Part shown: positions 28,448 through 39,875 of the stretch, one piece after another
Numbering within the stretch: position 1 is the first letter of the stretch
Layout of the letters: each line of letters opens with the position of its first letter
Source: Selenomonas sp. oral taxon 920
GTDB lineage: Bacteria > Bacillota > Negativicutes > Selenomonadales > Selenomonadaceae
Length of the DNA stretch: 64,000 bases
Direction: 5' to 3'
Assembly: GCF_001717585.1 (NCBI RefSeq)
Contig: NZ_CP017042.1
Location: 781,501-845,500 of the forward strand
Made by a program: the position numbers and the translations under genes
Notes under the pieces: model-generated
The model's input: the letters and a program-made list of their open reading frames with translations, nothing else
Database searches by the model: none
What the model was told of the DNA's origin: nothing

Positions 28448-29596
28448 GTGAGCGAGAAACGCGATTACTACGAAGTCCTCGGTGTCCCCAAGGGAGCCTC
28501 GGACGACGAAATCAAAAAAGCATACAAGAAACTCGCACGCAAGTATCACCCTGACCTCAACCGTGACGACCCGAAGACCGCCGAGGAGAAATTCAAGGAG
28601 GTCAACGAGGCGTACGATGTGCTGAAGGATCCGCAGAAGAAGGCGGCGTATGACCAGTTCGGTCACGATGCCTTCGACCCGCGGCGCGGCGGCTCTGCCG
28701 GAGGAAACCCCTTCGGCGGGGCGGGCGGCTTCGGCGGATTCGATATGAACGACATCTTCGATATGTTCGGCATGGGCGGCGGCGGTCGCCGCGCACGCCG
28801 GCAGGGACCTGAGCGCGGTGCCGATCTGCGCTATGATCTTGAGATCTCGTTCGAGGAGGCGGCGTTCGGCAAGGAGGTCGAGCTCTCCATCCCACGCGAG
28901 GAGAACTGCCCGACGTGCGGCGGCTCAGGGGCGGCAAAGGGATCGAGTGCGGAGACCTGCTCGACCTGTAACGGCAGCGGGCAGGAGCAGGTCATGCAGC
29001 GGACGATGTTCGGCAGCATGATGACCTCGCGTACGTGCAGCCACTGTCATGGCACGGGCAAGATCATCAAGAATCCTTGCTCTGACTGCCATGGCTCGGG
29101 ACGCAAGCGCATTACAAAGACCATCAAGGTCAACATCCCGCGCGGTGTGGACGACGGACAGCGCGTCCGCGTCTCGGGCGGCGGCGAGGCAGGTGTGCGC
29201 GGCGGTGCGAGCGGCGATCTCTACGTCTACATCTTCATCCGTCCGCATGAACTCTTTCAGCGGCGCGGCAACGATGTACTCATCGAGATCCCAATCACGT
29301 TTGTACAGGCTTCGCTCGGCGACACTGTTCAGGTACCAACGCTCGACGGTGCGGTTGATCTCAAAGTCCCTGCGGGCATCCAGACGGGCACCGTTCTGCG
29401 TGTCAAGGGCAAGGGGATTCCGAACCTGCGCGGAGCGGGGCGCGGCGACGAACACGTCCGTGTCAAGGTCACGACACCACAGAAGCTCTCGGCGAAGCAG
29501 AAGGAACTCCTCAAGGAGTTTGCGGCGCTCAGCGGCGATGCGGTGAATCCAGAGCAGAAGAGCTTTACGGAGAAGTTCAAGAATCTCTTCACATAA
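28448..29596 (+). CDS. dnaJ: chaperone DnaJ (Hsp40)
   Basis: A 382-residue type I J-protein that stimulates the DnaK ATPase and binds substrates. The J domain (residues 4-70) has HPD in [10 protein letters not shown] Gly/Phe-rich region (about 75-115) is followed by four CxxCxGxG zinc repeats ([32 protein letters not shown]) and the C-terminal domains. It starts with GTG 28448, nine bases after the dnaK stop. Confidence 0.97.
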   Translation: MSEKRDYYEVLGVPKGASDDEIKKAYKKLARKYHPDLNRDDPKTAEEKFKEVNEAYDVLKDPQKKAAYDQFGHDAFDPRRGGSAGGNPFGGAGGFGGFDMNDIFDMFGMGGGGRRARRQGPERGADLRYDLEISFEEAAFGKEVELSIPREENCPTCGGSGAAKGSSAETCSTCNGSGQEQVMQRTMFGSMMTSRTCSHCHGTGKIIKNPCSDCHGSGRKRITKTIKVNIPRGVDDGQRVRVSGGGEAGVRGGASGDLYVYIFIRPHELFQRRGNDVLIEIPITFVQASLGDTVQVPTLDGAVDLKVPAGIQTGTVLRVKGKGIPNLRGAGRGDEHVRVKVTTPQKLSAKQKELLKEFAALSGDAVNPEQKSFTEKFKNLFT

Positions 29597-29603
29597 AATA
29601 TGG

Positions 29604-29639
29604 GCGGCTGCGGCAAGATAATGCCGCAGCCGCTTCTTT
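29604..29639 (+). terminator. intrinsic terminator of the heat-shock operon
   Basis: GCGGCTGCGGCA pairs perfectly with TGCCGCAGCCGC around a six-base loop and is followed by TTCTTT. Confidence 0.88.
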
Positions 29640-29644
29640 GCGCA

Positions 29645-29673
29645 TTGACATTGGTTCACGCATTTGTTAGGAT
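29645..29673 (+). promoter_or_regulatory. promoter of the 29.7-32.4 kb gene group
   Basis: TTGACA at 29645-29650 and TAGGAT at 29668-29673 have a 17-base spacer and a TGn extension. Confidence 0.65.
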
Positions 29674-29709
29674 AGACCGTATTGAAATCGGTATTTGGGG
29701 AGATGCTTG

Positions 29710-31275
29710 ATGGCGGGAGGGCTCATGGAAAATGTCTACGCGTTAGTCAAGCGTTTCTATTTGGAACATGGGCGCGCAAACATCTTTGTCGCGCGCACGC
29801 TCATCGAGCGTTATCTGCGTGCAGCGGCGTGGCGTGGGCGGAGCAGTGAGGATCTCTGCACAGATTGGTACTGCATCGAGGACTTCCTCACAGTCATTCA
29901 GCGCAGGGACGATTCCCTCGCGCGGCTTTTCATCCGCATCGACTATCTGGCACTTTTCTTCCGCTATGCCGACGAGCATATTGACCGCCGTCCGCTGAAA
30001 CGTCATACAGAGGACTATTTTGCGCGTATGCGCGCCTTCCTAACCTATCTCGATGAGACGGGCGAGTATGACATCGATCTTGGCGAGCTAGATGCAGATC
30101 TCGAGATGTTCTACATCACGGGACGGTTTCGCTTGCCGGAACGTGTCACATGGGAGGAGATCGATGGGCTGACGATCGACGATATTGAGGAAGACGAGCG
30201 GGTTGAGATGGAGGAGCTGAACATCCAGCTCAACGAACTCCTGCACCGCATCGGCGAATACTTTCGCTGTCCTGAGTATCAGCTCGACATTGGGCGTGCT
30301 GCGATGATCTATACGGGCGATCTCTATGACATGAACGCATATGAGGACGCATCTGAGGAGGAGAAGGAAACCTTCTGGCTCAGGTTTTGGGACTATTTCT
30401 TCTTCGATTATCACCTCATCGCAACAGATGAGACGCCGATTGCCCACTACAGTGAGAAAGAGTGGGAGCGTCTTGACTTCGATGAGCGCGAGATCATCCG
30501 CGATCTCCTAGCGGCACGCTTTGCCGTGCTCGCCGTGACGGAGGAGTATGATGACCACGTTGTCTGCTGCGACATCCTGCGCAACGAGGAGGTCATCCTG
30601 CCGCATCCCGATATCCCGGGGGCGCTCTCGAAGAGCATTCTCTTCGGGCACATCTGTGACGAGGGCATGATGATGCTCAACTACATCACGGCAATCCCCG
30701 CGAGCAAGCGCCTGCAGCAGCGGATCGGCGACACGATTCGGCGTGAGTACGAACTCTTTCGCAGGCAGGCGCCCGAGGCGACGATGGATGACTTCCTTGC
30801 GCGTGCGGCGGCGCTCGTGCGTCATACGATACACGTGCTCTCGACGCTCGCGCAGATCGATGTTCTGCCGCGCCGCGTCCTGCCGCGTCCCATCCCGCGC
30901 ACGATTGATCCGCAGGTATGCGCCCAGGAGCTTGGCGTACTGCAGATGATTGCGGATAAGATCGGTTTCAGCCGTCACGCGCAGGTGCTCATGTGTGATC
31001 TCTTTCTCGACTATGCGCAGGTGGATCTCGCACGGGCGCAGACAGCTGAGATACTGACTGCGACGATCTTCCTCTATGCAGAGATCAACAACATTGACCT
31101 CACACCGATCACGGAGCTCTATCATGTGGTCGGCTCGGATAAAAAAACGGTACGCGCCGCACATGATCGTATGCGCAAGGCACTGCACTGTGTGCCCTAT
31201 GACCCACGCTATCTTGGGGAGGAGGGCTTTGTGACGATGCTCTACAGCGTCGTTCATGGGAAAGCGAACTTTTAG
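29710..31275 (+). CDS. uncharacterised protein with possible cyclin-like C-terminal fold
   Basis: A 521-residue soluble protein that I do not recognise. It is rich in Asp, Glu, Arg and Tyr, with no signal peptide, membrane segment or clear enzyme motif. The last 95 residues are predicted all-helical. They contain LTATIFLYAEINNIDLTPI followed by ELYHVVGSDKKTVRAAHDRM, a pattern resembling the last helices of a TFIIB/cyclin-box repeat or a helix-turn-helix. ATG 29710, with GGGGAG upstream, is preferred; ATG 29725 is possible. It heads a likely three-gene unit with two membrane proteins. Confidence 0.75.
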   Translation: MAGGLMENVYALVKRFYLEHGRANIFVARTLIERYLRAAAWRGRSSEDLCTDWYCIEDFLTVIQRRDDSLARLFIRIDYLALFFRYADEHIDRRPLKRHTEDYFARMRAFLTYLDETGEYDIDLGELDADLEMFYITGRFRLPERVTWEEIDGLTIDDIEEDERVEMEELNIQLNELLHRIGEYFRCPEYQLDIGRAAMIYTGDLYDMNAYEDASEEEKETFWLRFWDYFFFDYHLIATDETPIAHYSEKEWERLDFDEREIIRDLLAARFAVLAVTEEYDDHVVCCDILRNEEVILPHPDIPGALSKSILFGHICDEGMMMLNYITAIPASKRLQQRIGDTIRREYELFRRQAPEATMDDFLARAAALVRHTIHVLSTLAQIDVLPRRVLPRPIPRTIDPQVCAQELGVLQMIADKIGFSRHAQVLMCDLFLDYAQVDLARAQTAEILTATIFLYAEINNIDLTPITELYHVVGSDKKTVRAAHDRMRKALHCVPYDPRYLGEEGFVTMLYSVVHGKANF

Positions 31276-31293
31276 GAAGGAGGCTGATGATCT

Positions 31294-31671
31294 ATGGAAC
31301 GGGATCCGCGTGTACGGACGATGAGCCGTGAAGAAAATGCTGCCTATCAGGGCGTGACGGTGGATGAGAACGGTGCTGAGCCGCAGGACGATGGGCAGAC
31401 ATGGGGTGGGCGTTCGCATGGAAATACCGGAGACGCGCCGCGTGGATCCATACGCTACATCCGACTTGGCGGAACAGGGACGCAGCGTTCCTTCCTAACG
31501 AGTCTCCTCTGGGCAGCTGCTTTGGGAACACTTCTTGCTCTCTTTATCTTCGTCGCGCTGCCTGCCATCGTCATGGTCATCATCGCCGTGCTCGTACTCG
31601 GTACAATTGTCAGCCTCATCGGGCGCGGGCGTATTATGTCGTGGCTCATGCGAAAGATGTACGGGAGATAG
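31294..31671 (+). CDS. hypothetical membrane protein, 125 aa
   Basis: Not recognised. A hydrophilic N-terminal 65 residues, rich in Gly, Asp and Gln, are followed by two closely spaced hydrophobic helices (about 67-90 and 91-109). A short basic tail ends WLMRKMYGR, which predicts a membrane hairpin with the N-terminus in the cytoplasm. A strong AGGAAGGAGG ribosome site starts 17 bases before the ATG. It lies 18 bases after the upstream gene. Confidence 0.75.
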   Translation: MERDPRVRTMSREENAAYQGVTVDENGAEPQDDGQTWGGRSHGNTGDAPRGSIRYIRLGGTGTQRSFLTSLLWAAALGTLLALFIFVALPAIVMVIIAVLVLGTIVSLIGRGRIMSWLMRKMYGR

Positions 31672-31686
31672 AAAGGGGATATGGAA

Positions 31687-32451
31687 ATGAAGTCATGTGA
31701 AAAGTGCGGCGCCTCCATTGAGGATGGAGCCAAGTTCTGTTCTCTCTGCGGAGCACCGCAGGAGGATCGGATGGCTGCTGAAGCAGATCCTGCGCAGGAG
31801 ATGCATCCTGCTGCAGAACTGCAGCAGCCTGGGACGCCTCCGGATGCGCAGGAGAATAGGAAGAAACTTGAGAGCCTGCGCGAACAACTCTCCTCTACGC
31901 CCTATATCGGTGCGGCGATGGTGATTTTTTCCGTATTCATGCCGTGGATCTCGTTGGGGCGTATGTTCGACGTGACCATTATGGACATCAGCAAGGGGCT
32001 GATGCTCGCAATCATTTTTATCGGCGCCGCCTCGGCATATGCCATCCTCAAAAAGAAGAACTATGTTCTTTCAGCTGCAATGGGGCATGCGCTGCTGATC
32101 TTTGCCGTTATCGCTTTTATTCGGTATCAAAGCCTGCTGTCGGAGGTCAAAAAGACGATCTTTGGCGCGATGGCAAGTTCGGCAATCTCACTGGACTGGG
32201 GAGGGCTGCTCTTCCTCGCCGGGGCGCTTAATTTGTGTGTGGTGAGTGTTTTTCTGTATATGATCGAACAGTTGCTGCCGCAGGGCGGTGCGTTCACAGG
32301 CGATGTGCTCTTCCGGACATGGAAGGAACTAGCATGTGCAAAGGTGAAGCTCACGTCGATCGAGGTGCCTGCGTGGGTCTACTCCCTGGTCATCGGCATT
32401 CTGCTCGTGCTGCTTTTCTCACAGTCTGGGATGAACCGTATGATGCACTGA
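31687..32451 (+). CDS. zinc-ribbon membrane protein, 254 aa
   Basis: Residues 1-25 form a short zinc ribbon (CEKCGASIEDGAKFCSLCG, two CxxC knuckles). An acidic linker of about 50 residues precedes several predicted membrane helices (about 74-95, 105-122, 127-145, 165-195 and 230-248). The architecture, a cytoplasmic zinc ribbon tethered to membrane helices, is common among uncharacterised Firmicute proteins and gives no function. ATG 31687, with AAGGGG eight bases upstream, is preferred over ATG 31681. Confidence 0.75.
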   Translation: MKSCEKCGASIEDGAKFCSLCGAPQEDRMAAEADPAQEMHPAAELQQPGTPPDAQENRKKLESLREQLSSTPYIGAAMVIFSVFMPWISLGRMFDVTIMDISKGLMLAIIFIGAASAYAILKKKNYVLSAAMGHALLIFAVIAFIRYQSLLSEVKKTIFGAMASSAISLDWGGLLFLAGALNLCVVSVFLYMIEQLLPQGGAFTGDVLFRTWKELACAKVKLTSIEVPAWVYSLVIGILLVLLFSQSGMNRMMH

Positions 32452-32470
32452 GCAAAATCCATACAAGGGC

Positions 32471-32499
32471 TTTACAAAAGTCCCATCCTATGATATACT
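32471..32499 (+). promoter_or_regulatory. promoter of the rimP-nusA-infB operon
   Basis: TTTACA at 32471-32476 and TATACT at 32494-32499 have a 17-base spacer and a TGn-extended -10. Confidence 0.8.
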
Positions 32500-32522
32500 T
32501 CAATAAATTCATTTAAGATCTG

Positions 32523-32550
32523 GAAAGAGTGGGTGGAAGCCCACTCTTTC
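32523..32550 (+). promoter_or_regulatory. leader stem-loop before rimP
   Basis: GAAAGAGTGGG pairs perfectly with CCCACTCTTTC around the six-base loop TGGAAG. It lies between the promoter and the rimP start, with no following T run. NusA autoregulates this operon in other bacteria, so an RNA regulatory role is possible but unproven. Confidence 0.6.
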
Positions 32551-32574
32551 ATTGCGTATGAGAAGAGGGAGAGC

Positions 32575-33024
32575 ATGAGCGCGAAGATCGAGGAGCGCGT
32601 GGAGGAGATTGTACGCGGTCTGTTGACGGAGCAGCCGGAACTTGAACTGGTTGATGTCGAGTACGTGCGCGAGCGTGAGAACTATCTGCGCGTTTACATC
32701 GACAAGCAGGGCGGCATTGATATTGAGGACTGTCGGAACCTCAGCGAACGCCTGGAGGAGATCCTCGACCGTGAGGACTTCATTCCCGATGCGTATATCT
32801 TGGAGGTTTCGTCGCCGGGACTTGATCGTGTGCTGCGAAAGCCGCGTGATTTCGAGCGTGAGCATGGCAAGCAGATTGATGTGGCGCTCTATGCGCCCTT
32901 TGACGGAAAGAAACAGTGGACGGGCACACTTGCAGGCTGTGACGGCAAGACCCTGCGCCTTGACGAGGGGATCGAGATCCCTATGGGGCAGGTCTCACAG
33001 ATACGGCTGCATATCGACTTTTAG
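32575..33024 (+). CDS. rimP: ribosome maturation factor RimP
   Basis: A 149-residue factor for 30S assembly. It contains the typical LELVDVEYVRERENYLRVYID, EDCRNLSERLEEILD and YILEVSSPGLDRVL. ATG 32575, behind AGAGGGAGAG, is chosen over the longer in-frame ATG 32533, which lies within the leader hairpin. nusA follows, the near-universal order. Confidence 0.95.
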   Translation: MSAKIEERVEEIVRGLLTEQPELELVDVEYVRERENYLRVYIDKQGGIDIEDCRNLSERLEEILDREDFIPDAYILEVSSPGLDRVLRKPRDFEREHGKQIDVALYAPFDGKKQWTGTLAGCDGKTLRLDEGIEIPMGQVSQIRLHIDF

Positions 33025-33038
33025 GGAGGATTTGGGCT

Positions 33039-34166
33039 TTGGCAAGAAAAATCACAAAGGAGAAGAACGGCGGAAAGGAGTTCCTTCAGACACTGAAGGA
33101 GCTTGCGTACGAGAAGGGCATTGATGAGGAACTGCTCTTTGAGACGATCGAGGCGGCGCTGATCTCGGCATACAAGCGCAATTTCAGCTCGGAGCAGAAC
33201 GTTCGTATCTCTCTGTCGCGTGAGACCGGAGAGTTCCATGTCTTTGCCATTAAAGAAGTCGTCGAGGAGGTCAAGAGCGACATTAAGGAGATCTCCCTCG
33301 CACAGGCACGTGCCATCAGCCCTGACTACGCGGTCGGTGATGTGGTTGAGATTGAGATGACGCCCGCGAACTTTGGGCGCATCGCGGCGCAGACGGCGAA
33401 GCAGGTCGTTATGCAGCGTCTGCGTGAGGCGGAGCGCGGAATCGTCTACAAGGAGTACGAGAATCGTTCGTCGGATATCGTGACGGGGATTGTCCAGCGC
33501 GTCGAGGGGCGCAATGTGTTCGTCGACATCGGACGCGCCGAGGCGGTGCTCATGGCGACGGAGCAGATGCCGACGGAGGAGTACAACTATGGTGACACGC
33601 TGCGCGCCTACATCATTGAAGTAAAGAACATGATGCGCGGGCCGCAGATCATCCTCTCGCGCACCCATCCGGGCCTGCTTAAAAAGCTTTTTGAGCTGCA
33701 GGTGCCGGAGATCCAGGAGGGCGTGGTTGAGATCAAGTCGATTGCGCGTGAGGCGGGCAGCCGCTCAAAGGTTGCCGTCGCGTCCTCGGAGGAGCGTGTC
33801 GATCCCATCGGTGCCTGTGTCGGTCCGCATTATATGCGCGTACAGGCGGTGGTTGATGAGCTAGCGGGAGAGAAGATCGACATTGTGAAATGGAGTGACG
33901 ATCCCGCGACCTACATCGCAAACTCGCTGAACCCCGCGAAGGTCATCTCCGTTGCGGTCAACGAGGCGGAGAAGGTATCACGCGTCATCGTTCCGGACTA
34001 CCAGCTCTCGCTCGCCATCGGCAAGGAGGGGCAGAACGCCCGCCTCGCGGCAAAGCTGACAGGATGGAAGATCGATATCAAGAGTGAGTCGCAGGCACAG
34101 GAGCTCATGGCAGAGGATGCGGCAGAGGACAGCACTCTGGATGAGCCTCTTGCAGGGGAGGCATAA
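33039..34166 (+). CDS. nusA: transcription factor NusA
   Basis: A 375-residue elongation factor controlling pausing, termination and antitermination. The N-terminal polymerase-binding domain covers about residues 1-130. An S1 domain (GIVQRVEGRNVFVDIG) is followed by two KH domains, the first with IGACVGPHYMRVQAVVDEL and the second with AIGKEGQNARLAAKLTGWKIDI. It lacks the C-terminal acidic repeats of the E. coli protein, as is usual in Firmicutes. It starts with TTG 33039 behind AGGGAGGAT. Confidence 0.95.
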   Translation: MARKITKEKNGGKEFLQTLKELAYEKGIDEELLFETIEAALISAYKRNFSSEQNVRISLSRETGEFHVFAIKEVVEEVKSDIKEISLAQARAISPDYAVGDVVEIEMTPANFGRIAAQTAKQVVMQRLREAERGIVYKEYENRSSDIVTGIVQRVEGRNVFVDIGRAEAVLMATEQMPTEEYNYGDTLRAYIIEVKNMMRGPQIILSRTHPGLLKKLFELQVPEIQEGVVEIKSIAREAGSRSKVAVASSEERVDPIGACVGPHYMRVQAVVDELAGEKIDIVKWSDDPATYIANSLNPAKVISVAVNEAEKVSRVIVPDYQLSLAIGKEGQNARLAAKLTGWKIDIKSESQAQELMAEDAAEDSTLDEPLAGEA

Positions 34167-34447
34167 TGGCAGAGACGAAACAGCCCGAGCGGCTGTGTGT
34201 CGGCTGCCGGCAACTGCATCCAAAGGACGCGCTTCTGCGTATCGTACGCAGCTCCGACGGGACAGTCATATACGATCCGACAGGCAAGAGTCCCGGACGC
34301 GGTGCGTATCTCTGCCCCTCTGCTGAGTGCCTCCGGCTGGCGCGCAAGCAGGGCGGCCTTTCATGGTCGTTCAAGGGGCGTGTCGCTCCTGCCGTTTACG
34401 ACGTCCTCACGGAGGTCCTCCGAGAGCAAGAGGAGGGCAGCCGATGA
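34166..34447 (+). CDS. rnpM: YlxR/RnpM family RNA-binding protein
   Basis: A 93-residue protein of family DUF448, with RLCVGCRQLHPKDALLRIVR near the start and SPGRGAYLCPSAECLRLA in the middle. The family has been reported as an RNase P modulator in Bacillus subtilis. The start overlaps the nusA stop by one base. ylxQ and infB follow. Confidence 0.9.
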   Translation: MAETKQPERLCVGCRQLHPKDALLRIVRSSDGTVIYDPTGKSPGRGAYLCPSAECLRLARKQGGLSWSFKGRVAPAVYDVLTEVLREQEEGSR

Positions 34448-34775
34448 ACGGTACAATCGAGCAGCGCGCCATGAACCTCCTCAGCATGGCGGCACGCGGG
34501 AGACGGATTGTCTCAGGCGCATTTGCGGCAGAGGAGGCTCTGAAGCGGGGGCAGGGGACATTCCTCCTGCTTGCGCGGGATGCCTCAGAGGAGACCAAGA
34601 CGAAATTTGTCCGCATGGCGGCACATCTGAACGTGCCGGCGGCGGAACTACTGACCATGCAGCAGCTCGGACACTGCCTCGGCAAGGAGTACCGTGCGAT
34701 TGCTGTGCTCATAGATAGAGGATTTGCGGATAGGCTCAGCGCCTATTTGCAGGATATACCGACGGGGGTGGATTG

Positions 34776-34776
<1 letters not shown>
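34444..34776 (+). CDS. YlxQ-like L7Ae-family protein
   Basis: A 110-residue protein of the L7Ae/L30e/S12e RNA-binding fold, with [28 protein letters not shown] and [16 protein letters not shown]. Family members recognise kink-turn RNA. It overlaps rnpM by four bases and infB by one base, so the three are translationally coupled. Confidence 0.88.
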
Positions 34777-37367
<2,591 letters not shown>

Positions 37368-37380
37368 GAAATTTTGAATC

Positions 37381-37418
37381 GGTGCAGTCCTTTGCCCGTT
37401 GGGGCAGAGGACTGTGCC
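37381..37418 (+). other. strong stem-loop between infB and rbfA
   Basis: A 17-bp stem with three G-T wobbles (GGTGCAGTCCTTTGCCC against GGGCAGAGGACTGTGCC) and a loop of three or four bases. No T run follows, so it is more likely an mRNA processing or stability element than a full terminator. Confidence 0.6.
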
Positions 37419-37445
37419 AATTTGTATAGAGAGAGGAGGCGCACC

Positions 37446-37820
37446 TTGGCAAAGGTTCGCGTTGAAAAACTACAGGAACTAATGAAGCAGGAAGTCAGTG
37501 ACATCATCTTCAATGAACTCAAAGATCCCCGCATTGGATTTGTGACCGTGACCTCTGTCGCATGTACGGAGGATCTGCGTGAGGCGAAGATCTATGTCAG
37601 CGTTATGGGGGATGAGAAGAAGGCCCGCGATACGCTGTACGGGCTCAACAGTTCGCTCGGCTTTGTGCGCCGCGAGGTCGGCAGGCGCATTCGTCTGCGC
37701 TTTACGCCCGAGATCAGCTTTGCACTTGATACCTCGCTGAACTACAGCGATCACATCCAGCGTCTGCTGAATGAGATTCACGAGGATAAACCTGCGGGGG
37801 AAAAGGAGGAGACGGTATGA
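37446..37820 (+). CDS. rbfA: ribosome-binding factor A
   Basis: A 124-residue 30S maturation factor with a KH-like fold: KVRVEKLQELMKQEVSDII, then DPRIGFVTVTSVACTEDLREAKIYVSV and the closing LRFTPEISFALDTSLNYSDHI. It starts with TTG 37446 behind GAGAGGAGGCG; the longer in-frame ATG at 37374 falls in the preceding stem-loop. It overlaps nrnA by four bases. Confidence 0.93.
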   Translation: MAKVRVEKLQELMKQEVSDIIFNELKDPRIGFVTVTSVACTEDLREAKIYVSVMGDEKKARDTLYGLNSSLGFVRREVGRRIRLRFTPEISFALDTSLNYSDHIQRLLNEIHEDKPAGEKEETV

Positions 37821-38764
37821 AGATCGCACTCGAACAGGCGGCGCAGATGGTCGCCGACGCGCAGACCGTTATCCTCACCTCGCACATCCGTCCCGATGGG
37901 GACAGCATCGGATCGACGCTCGGGCTGATGCACTATCTGAGAGAGCAGGGCAAGGATGCGCGTGTCCTGATTGATGATGAGATTCCCCGCACCTTTCGCA
38001 TTCTGCCGGGGGTGGAGCAGATTGAGCGTCCTGCTGAGGGGATGCTCTATACTGCCGATCTCCTGATCGTCTGCGATGTGGAGCTGAAGCGTACAGGTGC
38101 GGTGCTCGATGCCGTCGATGCCGTGCGCGTGCTCAACATCGATCATCATGTGACGAACGATGAGGCGGCGGAGTATCTCTATCTGAATCCGGACTACGCC
38201 GCAACCTGTGAGATCATGCACGACCTCGTACACCTGATGGGCGGCAGCTTCTCGCTCGATGCCGCGACCTGCCTCTACACGGGGATGGCAACGGACACGG
38301 GCTTCTTCCGCTTCTCAAACACCACGCCGCATACGATGCGTGCGGCGGCAGACCTCATTGAAATCGGGGTAAAACCGAATATCATCGCGGTGGCGATGGA
38401 GCTGAAATCCTACGATGAAGTCATGGCGCAGGTACGCGCCATCAAGAACCTCGAGATGTTCTATGACGGCAGGGTGGCGGCGGTCTTTATCGACGAGGAA
38501 AAGGCGAAGGAAGTCACGACGACAGAGGGGCTGCTCGATGCCCTTCGCGTAATCGAGGGGACGCAGGTCGTCTTCTTCATGAAGTGGCTTGAAAAGGATG
38601 CTTACCGCGTCAGCATGCGCTCGAAGGGCACGAACGTCTCGCGCATTGCGCAGGGCTTCGGCGGCGGCGGGCATATCCGTGCGGCGGGCTGTACTCTGCA
38701 CGGCTCCTTTGACGAGGCGAAGAAAACTATTCTCGCGGCGATTGGGGAGGAGCTGAACCGTTAA
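37817..38764 (+). CDS. nrnA: bifunctional oligoribonuclease / pAp phosphatase NrnA (DHH family)
   Basis: A 315-residue manganese phosphoesterase that degrades nano-RNAs and 3'-phosphoadenosine 5'-phosphate. The DHH domain has TSHIRPDGDSIGS, VCDVELKRTG and the name-giving DHH in LNIDHHVTND. The DHHA1 domain ends GFGGGGHIRAAGCTL. Its place between rbfA and truB is the common Firmicute arrangement. Confidence 0.92.
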   Translation: MKIALEQAAQMVADAQTVILTSHIRPDGDSIGSTLGLMHYLREQGKDARVLIDDEIPRTFRILPGVEQIERPAEGMLYTADLLIVCDVELKRTGAVLDAVDAVRVLNIDHHVTNDEAAEYLYLNPDYAATCEIMHDLVHLMGGSFSLDAATCLYTGMATDTGFFRFSNTTPHTMRAAADLIEIGVKPNIIAVAMELKSYDEVMAQVRAIKNLEMFYDGRVAAVFIDEEKAKEVTTTEGLLDALRVIEGTQVVFFMKWLEKDAYRVSMRSKGTNVSRIAQGFGGGGHIRAAGCTLHGSFDEAKKTILAAIGEELNR

Positions 38765-38767
38765 GAC

Positions 38768-39643
38768 GTGGACGGCTTTATCAATGTACTGAAGCCCACG
38801 GGGCTTTCGTCGCACGATGTCGTTGACATTGTGCGGCGTATTTTTAAGCGGAAACGCGTGGGGCATGCGGGGACACTCGACCCTGCTGCGGCGGGCATCC
38901 TGCCCGTTGCGCTCGGACGCGCCGCGCGTCTCGTGGAGTATATGGAGGATGCGGACAAGTCCTACCGTACGGAGATCGCGTTCGGTTATACAACCGATAC
39001 AGGGGATGTGTACGGCGATGTGATCGAGAGCGTTCCGTATCCCGTGCTTCCCTCAGAGGAGGAGATCCGGAGTGAGCTCGGGCGGTTTGTCGGAGAGATC
39101 AAGCAGATACCGCCCGCCTACTCTGCGGTCAAGGTTGGCGGTCAGCGTGCCTACGATCTCGCGCGGCAGGGGGAAAATGTGGAGATTCCGATACGCACGG
39201 TCACGATTTATCGGCTGGAGCTCGTGCACGTTGATTCTGCGCGTCGGCGTATCCTCGTCGATGTGGACTGTGCGAAGGGGACCTATATCCGCTCGCTCTG
39301 CACAGATATCGGTGCCTCACTCAGACTGCCCGCGACCATGCGCTTCCTCCTGCGCACGCGCGTCGGCGGTTTTCATCTCGCGGATTCGTATACGCTCGAG
39401 GAACTTGCAGAGGCGGGAGAGGCGGCTCTGTGCGCCCCTGACACTGCCCTCAATCTTCCTGTGTATGAACTCGATCCGCAGCGCGTAAAGGCATTCTACA
39501 GCGGACTCTCGACATCGGAGCGGCGCATGGAGCTTGCCGAGGGCTGCTACCGTGTGTATGCCGAGGGCGTTTTTCTTGGCATCGGACGCTATGATGCGGC
39601 ATCGCGCGAAATGTACCCCGCAAAAGCATTTCCGCCGGTGTGA
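38768..39643 (+). CDS. truB: tRNA pseudouridine(55) synthase TruB
   Basis: A 291-residue enzyme that makes pseudouridine 55 in the T loop of tRNAs. The catalytic Asp lies in GHAGTLDPAAAGILPV, and other family motifs include YRTEIAFGYTTDTGD and QIPPAYSAVKVGG. A C-terminal PUA-like part ends the protein. It begins with GTG 38768, three bases after the nrnA stop, without a good ribosome site, so coupling is likely. It is the last gene of the rimP operon in this window. Confidence 0.94.
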   Translation: MDGFINVLKPTGLSSHDVVDIVRRIFKRKRVGHAGTLDPAAAGILPVALGRAARLVEYMEDADKSYRTEIAFGYTTDTGDVYGDVIESVPYPVLPSEEEIRSELGRFVGEIKQIPPAYSAVKVGGQRAYDLARQGENVEIPIRTVTIYRLELVHVDSARRRILVDVDCAKGTYIRSLCTDIGASLRLPATMRFLLRTRVGGFHLADSYTLEELAEAGEAALCAPDTALNLPVYELDPQRVKAFYSGLSTSERRMELAEGCYRVYAEGVFLGIGRYDAASREMYPAKAFPPV

Positions 39644-39650
39644 ATAGTTC

Positions 39651-39820
39651 GGGGCCGTGTCCCTCGCGAACGCTTAGTTACGCAAGTGATCGCGTGCTCG
39701 TTCGCCTAAATACCTGCGGACTTCTTAAACGCGCTTCGCTTGAACGAAAGAAATCCGCAGGGGGCGAGTCGCCCGCTTTACTCACTTGCTTCACTAGGGT
39801 TCGCTTAGGGACATCGCCCC
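39651..39820. repeat. 170-bp imperfect palindromic element (MITE- or REP-like)
   Basis: The first and last roughly 75 bases are inverted copies with scattered mismatches. The left end GGGGCCGTGTCCCT matches the complement of the right end AGGGACATCGCCCC. CGCAAGTGA matches TCACTTGC, and CTGCGGACTTCTT matches AAGAAATCCGCAG. The DNA could fold into one long hairpin. It sits in the gap between truB and the M16 peptidase gene and codes for nothing convincing. Confidence 0.8.
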
Positions 39821-39842
39821 ACTTACAAGAGCAAATATGTTC

Positions 39843-39875
39843 GGACTGCTGTTTTGTCGGCAGTCCTTTTATTTT
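39843..39875 (+). terminator. intrinsic terminator after truB
   Basis: GGACTGC pairs with GCAGTCC around a ten-base loop and is followed by TTTTATTTT. It lies beyond the palindromic element and before the next promoter. Confidence 0.75.

Noticed and set aside
26501-28666. A 721-codon minus-strand frame opposite dnaK
   Set aside because: Antisense frames opposite dnaK are a well-known artefact, and there is no ribosome site or promoter on that strand.
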